A stretch of DNA of 64,000 nt. Origin: an uncultured Methylococcaceae bacterium (lineage in GTDB: Bacteria > Pseudomonadota > Gammaproteobacteria > Methylococcales > Methylomonadaceae). Both the position numbers and the translations under genes were made by a program. Where the stretch lies: NCBI GenBank assembly GCA_903839855.1, contig CAIMEB010000057.1:1-64000 (forward strand), written 5' to 3'. Positions 1 through 8,455 of the stretch are shown one piece after another (position 1 is the first letter of the stretch; every line of letters begins with the position of its first letter). Below the pieces are notes generated by a model. That model was not told where the DNA came from. It did not search any database and saw only the letters and a list, made by a program, of their open reading frames with translations.

Positions 1-110
1 CCTACTAATGAAACCTTAACCCATGCATCAATAACGATGCCTTTGTCAAGAATACGGTCTACAACTTCAGCTAAGCTAGAAGAGTCGGTTGATTTTTGTA
101 CTTTAGCCAT
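1..110 (-). CDS. gvpA: Gas vesicle structural protein GvpA, 5' part (cut by window edge)
   Basis: The first 36 codons read [20 protein letters not shown] and then [17 protein letters not shown], which is the highly conserved start of GvpA, the small hydrophobic protein that forms the gas vesicle wall. The gene runs off the left edge, so the rest of the protein and any gvp operon lie outside the window. It is too short for the ORF track. The start is supported by GGAG eight bases before the ATG. A sigma-54-type promoter lies about 80 bases upstream. GvpA is so conserved that even this fragment is diagnostic; whether a full gas vesicle cluster follows cannot be seen here. Confidence 0.9.
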   Translation of the reverse strand, partial: MAKVQKSTDSSSLAEVVDRILDKGIVIDAWVKVSLV

Positions 111-157
111 GATAGCTTCTCCAAAAAGAATACGATAAGTAAATACAACTAAGGTTT

Positions 158-179
158 TATGCAATACCTAAATTGCATA
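158..179. promoter_or_regulatory. Inverted repeat in the gvpA leader (possible operator)
   Basis: TATGCAAT and ATTGCATA form a perfect 8-bp inverted repeat with a 6-base spacer. It lies just downstream of the predicted sigma-54 promoter, at about the expected transcription start. It could be an operator or an mRNA 5' hairpin; the binding factor is unknown. Confidence 0.35.
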
Positions 180-187
180 CTTAAGTT

Positions 188-206
188 AAAGCATACGCTG
201 TGCCAA
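188..206 (-). promoter_or_regulatory. Candidate sigma-54 promoter of gvpA
   Basis: On the minus strand the sequence TTGGCACAGCGTATGCTTT has the GG (-24) and GC (-12) elements exactly 12 bases apart, as in the sigma-54 consensus TGGCAC-N5-TTGC. It lies about 80 bases before the gvpA start. The upstream stretch (about 230–300) is very AT-rich and could bind IHF. This is inferred from the match only. Confidence 0.6.
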
Positions 207-367
207 ATGATCTGTAACTAATTTGGCTGATCACAATTAATAATAAAAATCCTATTAAAACATCTAGTTATAATATTTATTATCTACTCGCTCTAATGAT
301 TAATTGAGCATAAAACATTTATACGATGTTAGTTTGAACAGTCCATCACTATCAATTCGGGTTAACT

Positions 368-429
368 ATTACCCATGATAGGGTATAAATTACCTAATAA
401 TAGGTAATTTATACCCTATCATGGGTAAT
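368..429. repeat. Perfect 29-bp inverted repeat with 4-base loop
   Basis: The arms 368–396 and 401–429 are exact reverse complements, starting ATTACCCATGATAGGG, with the loop ATAA. No T-run follows on either strand, so it is not a classical terminator. It lies in the long gap (111–583) between the gvpA promoter and the EAL remnant, where I see no gene. It may be a small palindromic element or a cruciform-forming site. Confidence 0.8.
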
Positions 430-583
430 TCACATGCTTACTTGTAACTTGGCCTTAATTATTTGATGCGTTGATCGGGTAACATTACACCCAAGAGGCA
501 TTACCGAAAGCTTCCACAAAATGACTAATTGCCCGAGTTATTTGATTTTCATTCCTAAGCGGGTAGCCGTTTTTTGTGAAGAC

Positions 584-784
584 TTAATAACTGCCATATT
601 CGGGGGGAGAGAGACCGTACTTTATTAAAGCCTCAAAGTCTTCCAGTACCAGCGGCCTGCTAAACAAATACCCCTGGTAATTTACACAGCCATGATCCAA
701 TAAAAACCGCCGTTGTTCTTCTGTTTCTACCCCTTCCGCGATGACGTTTAGATGCAGATTGTCTGCCATAGCAATAATGGTACG
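584..784 (-). pseudogene. EAL-domain (c-di-GMP phosphodiesterase) C-terminal remnant
   Basis: The frame encodes the last part of an EAL domain: RTIIAMADNLHLNVIAEGVE, then the family's Q...L...GC...QGYLFSRPL pattern. The remainder of the domain, including the EAL motif itself, is absent. EAL similarity ends near 784, and 21-bp-periodic repeat sequence begins about 90 bases further on. The ATG at 769 used by the ORF track is an internal methionine. No ribosome binding site or N-terminal sensor part is present. It is a decayed fragment without expected enzymatic activity. Confidence 0.8.
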
Positions 785-871
785 AAATCGGCGTGCCTTT
801 CTTCCTTGGCACTCCAGAAAGTCTTACTGGACCTCAAGTGCGAAATGAAAAGTCATTTTAGTATTCACTTG

Positions 872-1207
872 CAAGGAAAGACTTTCAGAGTAAACAGAAC
901 CCTTCTTAGAGTAAAAGAATACTTGTTTGTAGCAAACAAGATCATGTTTTTTCTAAACAAGGTCATGTTTACTCTAAACAGGCTTTCTTTTGTCGCAAAC
1001 AGAACCTAGAATGCTCATTTCTTGACCTACTGAACGATTCACCACTCATCATTGACTCTGAATAGAGGTCTTTTTAGAGCATTTAAGGTCTTGTTTACTC
1101 TAAAAGAGATTAAGAATGTGACAAACAAGGTCATGTTTAGCGTAAACATGACCTTGTTTGCTATAAAAGAGTCTCTTTTCATTGCAGACACGGATACGAT
1201 AACTGTA
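872..1207. repeat. 21-bp-periodic degenerate repeat array, copy 1
   Basis: This consists of consecutive 21-base units. Block 1 (872–1018) holds seven units and block 2 (1082–1207) six. They are separated by about 60 bases of unrelated sequence. Many units follow the scheme AACA-N6-TGTT-T plus a tail ending in CTA, CTATA or GCA. Units occur in both orientations (AACAAGGTCATGTT and AACATGACCTTGTT). Because 21 is divisible by three, short ORFs with a heptad pattern such as NKVMFTL appear, but frames are not maintained. Copy 2 is at 41.8–42.2 kb and shares the same unit order and right end. Similarity to copy 2 continues weakly to about 1236; nothing else is visible up to 1445. Confidence 0.85.
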
Positions 1208-1445
1208 GAGTGATTATTGATTGCGGCACTCTTGTTAACCTTTGGTCACCTTAAATGAAATTTCTTGATATAAAAACAGAACGCAGTGATAACAACCTTG
1301 TCATCAATAAATGATGATTAAACCAAAGCAAGTCAATCACTTAGTGCAAAAGTTGAAAGTTAACTTACCTATTCCTGCTGTTAATGGCTCAACACTATCG
1401 GTCATTAACACTAGAGCTTATTAATAAACCGCCCTTTTGAATCGA

Positions 1446-1931
1446 TTAAACAGCGCCACAACAACGCTTAAACTTCTTACCACTGCCACAAGCACAAGGG
1501 GCATTTTTGCCTTGATTAGTTTGCATATCGACCTTACCCATCGACTTAATAACGCCGTCAAGATAAAACCATCGCCCAGCTATTTTAGTAAATCGACTGA
1601 TTTCATTCATGACACATTCTTCGCCATCCTGACTATAAAAAGCTTTAAATGCCACCACGCCCTTGGTATCTTTAGCGCCACCTTTTTTTATATCTGTAAT
1701 TTCAAGTCGCAACCAGGTTATTGTCTCACGCGAGAAATCAATCAGTTCTGGACGTTTTGTGGCATCCCAGGTTTGTTGCAAATATTCAGCATTACGCAAC
1801 ACATAAGCACTATAACGGGAACGCATCAACTCTTCGGCAGTGACAGGACATCTTTGTCCTAAATGAAGCGGCTGACAACAGGTTTCGTAATTAATGCCAG
1901 AACCACAAAGACAAGCCTCATTAGTATTCAG
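1446..1931 (-). CDS. YchJ-family SEC-C motif protein, apparent CTG start
   Basis: The ORF track shows only 127 residues from an internal methionine, but the frame stays open upstream and encodes the missing half of the family: a first SEC-C motif (CLCGSG...CC), then CQPLHLG and TAEELMRSRYSAYV. A second SEC-C motif (CACGSGKKFKRCC) closes the protein. The full length would be 161 residues, close to E. coli YchJ (about 152). The frame begins after a TAA without any ATG, GTG or TTG before the first motif. A CTG at 1931 sits six bases after AAGGGG, so it is the best start candidate. Alternatively an ATG has mutated and the gene is decaying. SEC-C motifs bind zinc; the function of YchJ is not established. 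Confidence 0.75.
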   Translation of the reverse strand: MNTNEACLCGSGINYETCCQPLHLGQRCPVTAEELMRSRYSAYVLRNAEYLQQTWDATKRPELIDFSRETITWLRLEITDIKKGGAKDTKGVVAFKAFYSQDGEECVMNEISRFTKIAGRWFYLDGVIKSMGKVDMQTNQGKNAPCACGSGKKFKRCCGAV

Positions 1932-2000
1932 ATATTACCCCTTAACGAAAAAAATCAGATAGTTAATCTACTACTAGAGATAAGCTATGTCACAAAAATA

Positions 2001-2029
2001 ACGGGTAAACAATAATGTTATTTACCCGT
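2001..2029. terminator. Hairpin terminator downstream of the large flavoprotein gene
   Basis: ACGGGTAAA (2001–2009) and TTTACCCGT (2021–2029) form a 9-bp stem with an 11-base loop. On the minus strand it is followed by a T-rich tail (TATTTTTG), so it fits as a rho-independent terminator of the 2064–5756 gene. On the plus strand CTTTCTT follows, so it could work both ways. Confidence 0.6.
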
Positions 2030-2063
2030 CTTTCTTAATTATCAACCAGATCAACTGAAAGAA

Positions 2064-5000
2064 TTATTGCTTTTCTAATAAATAATCTAACCACAAATTA
2101 GATAATTTTTCTTGCACCGTATTTTGACGTAAACGGGCATTTAAATGAGGGAAATCCACTTTATCTAAATCTTGATCCTGATTATAACAAGAGTAAACAA
2201 AATACTCCTTACCTGATTCTTCATCTACATGCTTACATAAACATTGCGCACAAATGCCTTTCATCATACATTGCATCGGTGAATTGATAGACCCAATCGC
2301 GTGATGTGCTTTTTTAAGATACGGTTTTAACACATCAAAACGAGCAGATTTTACTGCCGCCATCATCCGGTCAGAACCAATTACCACTAAATGATCAACA
2401 TCCGCTAAAGAAATAGGTTGATCACCTAACTCACCGGTCGCATAAGCCACCATACATTCCAGAATATTACCAACAAAGCTTTTATCTTGTGGACGAGTCG
2501 GTACAATGGCTTCAACTCCTTCACCCTTATCAACTGACCAGACAATTAAGTCCGCAGCCGCTTCTACATCTTCAACTTTAAAACGGTCTTGCGAATATTT
2601 ATAACCTGCGAAATAAATCACCCGATTATTAGCTGCGCGTAAGGCTTTGCCAATTGAGAACAATACGGCATTACCTAAACCACCACCTAGCAACAACACA
2701 GTTTGACCACTTGGAATATCCGTTGGCGTACCGGTCACACCCATAACAACCACTGGATCACCTACTTTCCAAGACGCACATAAACGCGAAGAAGAACCCA
2801 TTTCTAAGGCAATTAAAGAAATAGTACCTTTTTCTTTATTTACTTCCGCACCGGTTAACGCTAAACCTTCAGCCGCTAAAACAGTGCCTTCAATAGTCGG
2901 TGCAAAGGCTTCATAATTTTGCACACGATAGAACTGGCCTGGATAGAATTTTTGTGCTGCGAAAGGTGCCTTAACGACCACTTCAATGATCGTAGGGGTT
3001 AAACGGTTAATCGCTACAATCGTGGCTTTAAACGCCTCATCCAAATGAGCAAAAAATTGAGTTAAATTTGCATCACGCTCTGCTTGTTTTGATGTCTCCA
3101 AGCTCGCCAATTCTTTAGCAAATAATTTAGCAACATAAGGATAACCATTCTTCGCACTGGCCATCGCCTTAACCACGTTACCCGCATACACAGGATGATT
3201 ATCACCATAGAAACTAATAAACTTACCGTCTTTTTGATAGGAGGTTAATGGCGCGGGCTTACCTAACTTAGGTATTTTTTCATCATGCATTGCCACTAAC
3301 TCAACGCTTTCGTTAATCCACTCGGGTTCGTAACGTTGAAAGAACCATTTATCCATCACAAAAGTATCTGGATATTCACTTTGATAAATCGTATTAGGCG
3401 AAGTACCCGCAGCAACATATAAACTCCGTAAAGGCACCTTTACAATCTCACCAGAGTTAACCCAACGCCCACCTTCCAAGACTAATTTATCAAAATCGAC
3501 CGACGCCAAATGCCCGAACTCATCAGGCTCAGCGCCCAACGGACTCATACCTTCAGCCAAAGCAATGCCTTCTTCTAAAGCTTCGCTGATTTCTTCATGG
3601 TTCTGACGATACGCCGGTGCATCTTTCATACCTTTACGGTAGAATAGGGTTACGCCACCCCATGCTTCAACCAAAGGTTGGAAGTTGGGCGCTTCGCCTT
3701 CTGCTTCTGCACGCACCCTTTCAGCATAAATCACCTTACCATGCAGTAAAAACTCATCCAGAATAATGGTTTCTTCTTTGTCATAACGCGCACGAACCGC
3801 TTGCTCACCGCACACCTTCACTAGCGTTTCATAACGATGCAAGATTTTTTCAACTTGCACAGGATAATACGCCATCAATTCTGTGGCGGTATCAATCGCT
3901 GTTAAACCACCGCCTATGACACCCGCCGGTAAACGCACTTGTAAGTTAGCGATTGAAGAGGCTTTAGCTGCGCCAGTTAACTGTAAAGCCATTAAGAAGT
4001 CTGACGCCTTACGAATACCGCGCATTAAATTATTTTTAAGATCAATAATCGTCGGTTGACCTGCACCTGAGGCAATACAGATATGATCAAAACCCAGTTC
4101 CCACGCATCATCAATGGTTAAAGTACCCCCGAAACGCACACCACCATAAGAACGGAAAGCAGCACGTCTTTGCAAAGTAAGATAAATTACTTTTAAGAAG
4201 TTTTTATCCCAACGCACCGTAATACCGTATTCAGCAACACCACCAAAGCCCGCTAAAATACGTTTATCTAAATCTTCGTATAAATCTTTAAAATCAACAA
4301 TCGGTGTCGGCAAGGTATTTGCGTCACCGGTTAACTCAACAGGTAAAGGCTCTAATTTAAGACCATCAATACCGGCAACCGCAAAGCCCTCATTTAATAA
4401 ATAATGGCTCATGGTGTATCCCGCAGGCCCTAAACCAACCACCAAGGCATTTTTTCCGTTATAAGGCAACATCACAGGACGCTTAACGTTTAACGGATTC
4501 CAGCGGGTTAACAAGCTATAAATTTCAAAACCATAAGGCATGAATAACACATCGGTTAAGACATTGGTTTCAATTTGAGGAATGTTAACAGGATCGGTCT
4601 TTTGATAAATACAGCCTTTCATACATTCGTTACAGATACGATGACCCGTACCTGGACACATCGGGTTATCCACCACAATGATCGCTAAGGCTCCAATATT
4701 ATCGCCTTTGCGTTTAACTAAATGCATTTCGGAAATCTTTTCGTCCAAAGGACAACCAATCGTGGTTACGCCCAATGGATCCGCTTTGAACTCATTGGTT
4801 TTCTTATTGCGCATACCTTTAGAACAGGAGTCCGTATCACGTTCATGGCAATAAATACAATGATTAACTTCTGATAAAACTTGTCTTTGATTATAACGAG
4901 GATCGGTTAATTTAAAGCCATCACGACGACGACGATGCGCTAACTCACCCATCCAGGCTGTAAAGTGACCACGATCAACAACTTCATGCTCAACTAAGTT

Positions 5001-5756
5001 ATTAAAATCTCTTTTTTCAGGGAACTTAAAGCTTAACCAATCCGCGACTACATCGTTATCTTGTTGTGCAACAAAACACCAGCGCTGAGTGATAGACATT
5101 AGCCCACTCACAAAATCAGCATCTTCCGTTGCACTGATAATATCGGCAAACTCTGTTGCTGCCAGTTCGTGTGTCGCTAATTTAGCACGTAACGCAGTGA
5201 CTTGCTCATCAGCATTTTCATAAGTGCTCGCTTTTCCTTTAGCAACTAACTTATAGTGGCTAGACAATAAACCAATCACTGCCCCTACACGAGCCACACG
5301 ATGTTCAGGATCAGGGTCTTCATTTGCTTCAGAAAAACCGGCCTCAATCAACAAATCAAATTGACTTAAAATAGTTGGAATATTCCAATCACTGGTATCT
5401 TGCCCCTTGAATACAACATCCAGTTTTTCAACCACTTCATTTTTAAAAGTGAAGATGGTGTCAATCTCATCTTTGATTTTATCGGCTTGCGACTGGTGTT
5501 GCTGGGAAACATTAAATAACTTAGCTACAAACTGCCCCACATAAAGTCCCATTGTCACTAACACCTCAGAAATTTCTTCTGGCTTTAAGCCATCTCCCTG
5601 ATTTTGCCGATAAGCAGAAAATTTATCAAACAATTCAACATCGTGCTTTCTAACAGACTCATCAAACACTTCCATTAAGTCTTTTAGACGGGTGGCATCG
5701 TATAAATCGGCGTAGGTAAAAGTAGGGATTCCAAGAATAAGATTGTTTTGTTCCAT
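2064..5756 (-). CDS. Large NAD(P)-binding flavoprotein: GltD-like plus PyrK-like fusion
   Basis: The protein has 1230 residues. Residues 1–~270 have no fold I recognise. A cysteine-rich part follows (HCIYCHERDTDSC near 298, RICNECMKGCIY near 370). Then comes a GltD-like pyridine-nucleotide/FAD reductase with the dinucleotide motif VVGLGPAGY near 433 and GVIGGGLTAIDTA. The C-terminal third looks like a ferredoxin-reductase/dihydroorotate dehydrogenase electron-transfer subunit: FYPGQFYRV, LLLGGGLGNAVLFSIG, and a [2Fe-2S] motif CMMKGICAQCLC near 1160. GltD-like and PyrK-like modules together form the two subunits of NfnLS transhydrogenases, so electron transfer between NAD(P)H and an iron–sulfur carrier is a reasonable inference. 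The substrate is unknown. It stands downstream of ftsZ, where lpxC usually lies, but as its own unit. Confidence 0.75.
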   Translation of the reverse strand: MEQNNLILGIPTFTYADLYDATRLKDLMEVFDESVRKHDVELFDKFSAYRQNQGDGLKPEEISEVLVTMGLYVGQFVAKLFNVSQQHQSQADKIKDEIDTIFTFKNEVVEKLDVVFKGQDTSDWNIPTILSQFDLLIEAGFSEANEDPDPEHRVARVGAVIGLLSSHYKLVAKGKASTYENADEQVTALRAKLATHELAATEFADIISATEDADFVSGLMSITQRWCFVAQQDNDVVADWLSFKFPEKRDFNNLVEHEVVDRGHFTAWMGELAHRRRRDGFKLTDPRYNQRQVLSEVNHCIYCHERDTDSCSKGMRNKKTNEFKADPLGVTTIGCPLDEKISEMHLVKRKGDNIGALAIIVVDNPMCPGTGHRICNECMKGCIYQKTDPVNIPQIETNVLTDVLFMPYGFEIYSLLTRWNPLNVKRPVMLPYNGKNALVVGLGPAGYTMSHYLLNEGFAVAGIDGLKLEPLPVELTGDANTLPTPIVDFKDLYEDLDKRILAGFGGVAEYGITVRWDKNFLKVIYLTLQRRAAFRSYGGVRFGGTLTIDDAWELGFDHICIASGAGQPTIIDLKNNLMRGIRKASDFLMALQLTGAAKASSIANLQVRLPAGVIGGGLTAIDTATELMAYYPVQVEKILHRYETLVKVCGEQAVRARYDKEETIILDEFLLHGKVIYAERVRAEAEGEAPNFQPLVEAWGGVTLFYRKGMKDAPAYRQNHEEISEALEEGIALAEGMSPLGAEPDEFGHLASVDFDKLVLEGGRWVNSGEIVKVPLRSLYVAAGTSPNTIYQSEYPDTFVMDKWFFQRYEPEWINESVELVAMHDEKIPKLGKPAPLTSYQKDGKFISFYGDNHPVYAGNVVKAMASAKNGYPYVAKLFAKELASLETSKQAERDANLTQFFAHLDEAFKATIVAINRLTPTIIEVVVKAPFAAQKFYPGQFYRVQNYEAFAPTIEGTVLAAEGLALTGAEVNKEKGTISLIALEMGSSSRLCASWKVGDPVVVMGVTGTPTDIPSGQTVLLLGGGLGNAVLFSIGKALRAANNRVIYFAGYKYSQDRFKVEDVEAAADLIVWSVDKGEGVEAIVPTRPQDKSFVGNILECMVAYATGELGDQPISLADVDHLVVIGSDRMMAAVKSARFDVLKPYLKKAHHAIGSINSPMQCMMKGICAQCLCKHVDEESGKEYFVYSCYNQDQDLDKVDFPHLNARLRQNTVQEKLSNLWLDYLLEKQ

Positions 5757-5864
5757 AATGCATCTATGTGATTAGCTAAGTGAGAAAGTAGACTCCAGAT
5801 AGAGTGACTTCAACCGCTAAGGTTACTGAAAAAGATATTTTGGCGGGTATTTTAAGTAAATCAG

Positions 5865-5890
5865 GATATTTTATCTATAGATAAAATATC
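5865..5890. repeat. Perfect 26-bp palindrome between ftsZ and the flavoprotein gene
   Basis: The stretch starting GATATTTTATCTA is a perfect palindrome with 13-base arms and no spacer, entirely AT-rich apart from its ends and one internal C/G pair. It lies about 110 bases upstream of the flavoprotein gene start and about 115 bases past the ftsZ stop. It could be a regulator-binding site for the flavoprotein gene. Confidence 0.5.
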
Positions 5891-5923
5891 GACAAACTGT
5901 TAAAAGCGTGAATTAGTGCCTCT

Positions 5924-5962
5924 AACTAGGACAAACTTGAATACTTAGTCCTAGTCCTAGTT
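5924..5962. terminator. Stem-loop downstream of ftsZ
   Basis: AACTAGGAC (5924–5932) pairs with GTCCTAGTT (5954–5962). The right arm is partly duplicated (TAGTCCTAGTCC), so two pairings are possible. It lies about 45 bases after the ftsZ stop. No T-run follows on the minus strand, so termination is only a possibility. Confidence 0.3.
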
Positions 5963-6005
5963 GAGAAACATCTATTCTTAATACTATTATAACCAAGCTT
6001 ATTAA

Positions 6006-7167
6006 TCAGTCCGCCTGGCGTCGTAAAAAAGCAGGAATATCAAGATAATCTAAATCTATCTCTTTTTTAGTCTGCGCACCAAACCGGGTTTCTTTGGCTT
6101 CAGTTTTTCCACCTTGTCGCATCACTGTAGGCTTATCTAGGTCATCGTAATTTGCGTTTCCTGCTGTTGATTTATGCATAATCTTAACAGGTGCCTTAAC
6201 AGCGACTCGGGGCATCCCCATTCCGGTAGCAACGACAGTCACCTTAATCTCATCACCCAAAGTTGGATCAATTGCCATACCAATTTTAATAACCGCATCT
6301 TCTGAAGCAAACTCGTGAACGATATTACCCACTTCATTAAACTCAGCCACACCCATATCTGCAGCAGAGATATTAACCAAAATACCCCGTGCGCCTTGCA
6401 AATCAATATCCTCAAGCAGTGGACAGGCAATCGCTTTCTCTGCCGCTTCACGCGCCCGGTGTTCGCCTGATGCAGAGCCAACACCCATAATAGCAGCACC
6501 CATTCCCGACATAACAGTCCTAACGTCAGCAAAGTCAACGTTAATCATACCCGGATGAATAATAAGCTCAGTAATCCCCTGAACGGCATCAAGCAATACA
6601 TCATTAGCCGCTCTAAAGGCATTCATTAACGAAACACTATTACCCAGTACTGGCAATAATTTCTGATTGGGAATTGTAATTAACGAATCAACGTATTTTT
6701 CTAACTCTATAATGCCCTGCTCTGCAACAAGCTGTTTCTTTTTACCTTCAAATAAAAAGGGCTTCGTCACGACAGCAACGGTTAGGATACCCATTTCCTT
6801 TGCAATTTGCGCAATCACAGGAATAGCACCTGTACCGGTTCCACCGCCCATTCCAGCAGTCAAAAAAACCATATCGGCGCCTTGCAATACTTCTTTAATC
6901 CGATCCTTATTTTCTTCTGCCGCAAATTTTCCAATTTCTGGATTAGTACCGGCTCCCAAACCTTTGGTTAACTCAACACCTAACTGAATAATCGTCTCTA
7001 CAGCAATCTTCCTTAATGCCTGAGCGTCGGTATTTGCACAGATAAATTCCACACCTTCAATATGACTGCCAACCATGTGGTTGACTGCATTGCCCCCCCC
7101 CCCCACCAACACCAATAACCTTGATGACTGCGGATTGAGTATACGTATCCACCAATTCATATTTCAC
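6006..7167 (-). CDS. ftsZ: Cell division protein FtsZ (frame broken in a 12-G tract)
   Basis: FtsZ is the tubulin-like GTPase that forms the division ring. Visible are the GTP-binding loop GMGGGTGTG, NTDAQALRK, and the C-terminal peptide DYLDIPAFLRRQ that binds FtsA and ZipA. The true start is the GTG at 7167, with AAGGGG eight bases upstream. It gives VKYELVDTYTQSAVIKVIGV, as expected for the family. The T1 loop GGGGGNAV is then encoded by 12 consecutive G (7093–7104), whereas 11 would keep the frame. The track's start at 7160 (MNWWIRIL) is only the alternative frame that joins the real one after the tract. The gene is essential, so a sequencing error or a slippage-tolerant site is more likely than a null gene. 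Confidence 0.93.
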
Positions 7168-7197
7168 GACACTACCCCTTAAATACAAAAAACGTTA

Positions 7198-8424
7198 TTA
7201 AAAATTACCCTGAAACCAGCTTTTCATCTTGGAAATCCAGCTTAAACCGTCAGCTTCATGACTTCTACCCAAGTTCTGGTGATCTTTTCCGTACATTAAC
7301 AATCCAACCCCAGTGGAGTGAATAGGATTTCTTACCACTTCGGCTAGCCCAGAAACATTTTGGGGGCCTCCCATTCTTACTGGCACATGGAAAATTTCCT
7401 CCGCCAATTCAATCAGCCCCATTACTTTTGAACTGCCTCCGGTCAACACAATGCCGGCAGCAATTAACTCTTCGTTGCCACTTCGTCTAAGTTCTGACTG
7501 CACCAGCAATAAAAGTTCCTCATAGCGAGGTTCTATTATTTCGGCCAGATTTTGCATTGAAATTTTGCGTGGTGCCCTATCACCTATACTCGGAACTTCA
7601 ATAACACCATCAACGTTTGCTAATTGTGTTAATGCACAAGCATACTTTCGCTTAATTTCCTCGGCGTTGACAGTCGGCGTTCGCAATGCTACAGCAATAT
7701 CATTGGTTACCTGATCCCCCGCAATCGGTATGACGGCTGTATGCTTAATGGCTCCTTCAACGAAAATGGCAATATCTGTAGTACCTCCTCCAATATCAAT
7801 TAAACAAACACCCAGCTCCTTTTCATCTTCGGTAAGTACAGAATTACAGGAAGCTAATTGCTCTAACACAATATCCTCAACCTCTAGTCCACAACGCCGA
7901 ATACATTTAATAATATTTTGAGAGGCACTCACACTGCCTGTCACCATGTGAACTTTAGCTTCTAACCGTATACCAGACATCCCAATAGGCTCTTTAATTC
8001 CGTCCTGAAGATCAATTACAAATTCCTGTGGCAAAATATGTAATATTTTCTGGTCAGCAGGAATGGCAACCGCGCGTGCCGAATCAATAACTCTGTCAAT
8101 ATCATACTGAGTGACTTCTTTATCCTTAATGGCAACTATACCATGTGAATTCAGACTGCGAATGTGACTACCAGCAATACCCGCAAAAACAGATCTAATC
8201 TGACACCCTGCCATCAACTCAGCCTCTTCAATCGCTTTTTGAATGGAATTAACGGTTGACTCTAAATTAACCACGACACCCTTTTTTAGGCCTCGTGATG
8301 GCGTAGATCCTATGCCAATTATTTCTATATTGCCGTCACTGGTCAGCTCACCAACAATAGCCGCGACTTTTGACGTACCAATATCTAATCCGACTATTAA
8401 ATTACGCTCTGTTTTTTTTGCCAT
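7198..8424 (-). CDS. ftsA: Cell division protein FtsA
   Basis: FtsA is an actin-like ATPase of 408 residues that ties FtsZ filaments to the membrane. The N-terminus NLIVGLDIGTSKVAAIVGE is the phosphate-1 loop, LIDIGGGTTDIAIF is phosphate 2 and GIVLTGGSSKVMGL is the adenosine motif. The C-terminus (ISKMKSWFQGNF) is the short amphipathic helix that inserts into the inner membrane. It lies between ftsQ and ftsZ with gaps of about 30 bases, in the standard order, so all three are probably co-transcribed. Confidence 0.97.
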   Translation of the reverse strand: MAKKTERNLIVGLDIGTSKVAAIVGELTSDGNIEIIGIGSTPSRGLKKGVVVNLESTVNSIQKAIEEAELMAGCQIRSVFAGIAGSHIRSLNSHGIVAIKDKEVTQYDIDRVIDSARAVAIPADQKILHILPQEFVIDLQDGIKEPIGMSGIRLEAKVHMVTGSVSASQNIIKCIRRCGLEVEDIVLEQLASCNSVLTEDEKELGVCLIDIGGGTTDIAIFVEGAIKHTAVIPIAGDQVTNDIAVALRTPTVNAEEIKRKYACALTQLANVDGVIEVPSIGDRAPRKISMQNLAEIIEPRYEELLLLVQSELRRSGNEELIAAGIVLTGGSSKVMGLIELAEEIFHVPVRMGGPQNVSGLAEVVRNPIHSTGVGLLMYGKDHQNLGRSHEADGLSWISKMKSWFQGNF

Positions 8425-8455
8425 TTTATTTACTCTTTATCGCCTTGTCGTATTC

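Noticed and set aside
752-1009. 85-residue ORF through repeat array 1
   Set aside because: The heptad pattern comes from the 21-base period of the DNA; the frame begins in unrelated sequence and is not kept in copy 2.
872-1207. CRISPR array
   Set aside because: There are no constant repeats alternating with unique spacers of equal size; all units are related and directly adjacent, and no cas genes are present.
1437-1862. 141-residue plus-strand ORF
   Set aside because: It is the antisense shadow of the YchJ-type gene, which shows clear family motifs.
6239-6538. ORF inside ftsZ on the same strand
   Set aside because: It is a shifted frame of ftsZ with unlike residue composition and no family features.
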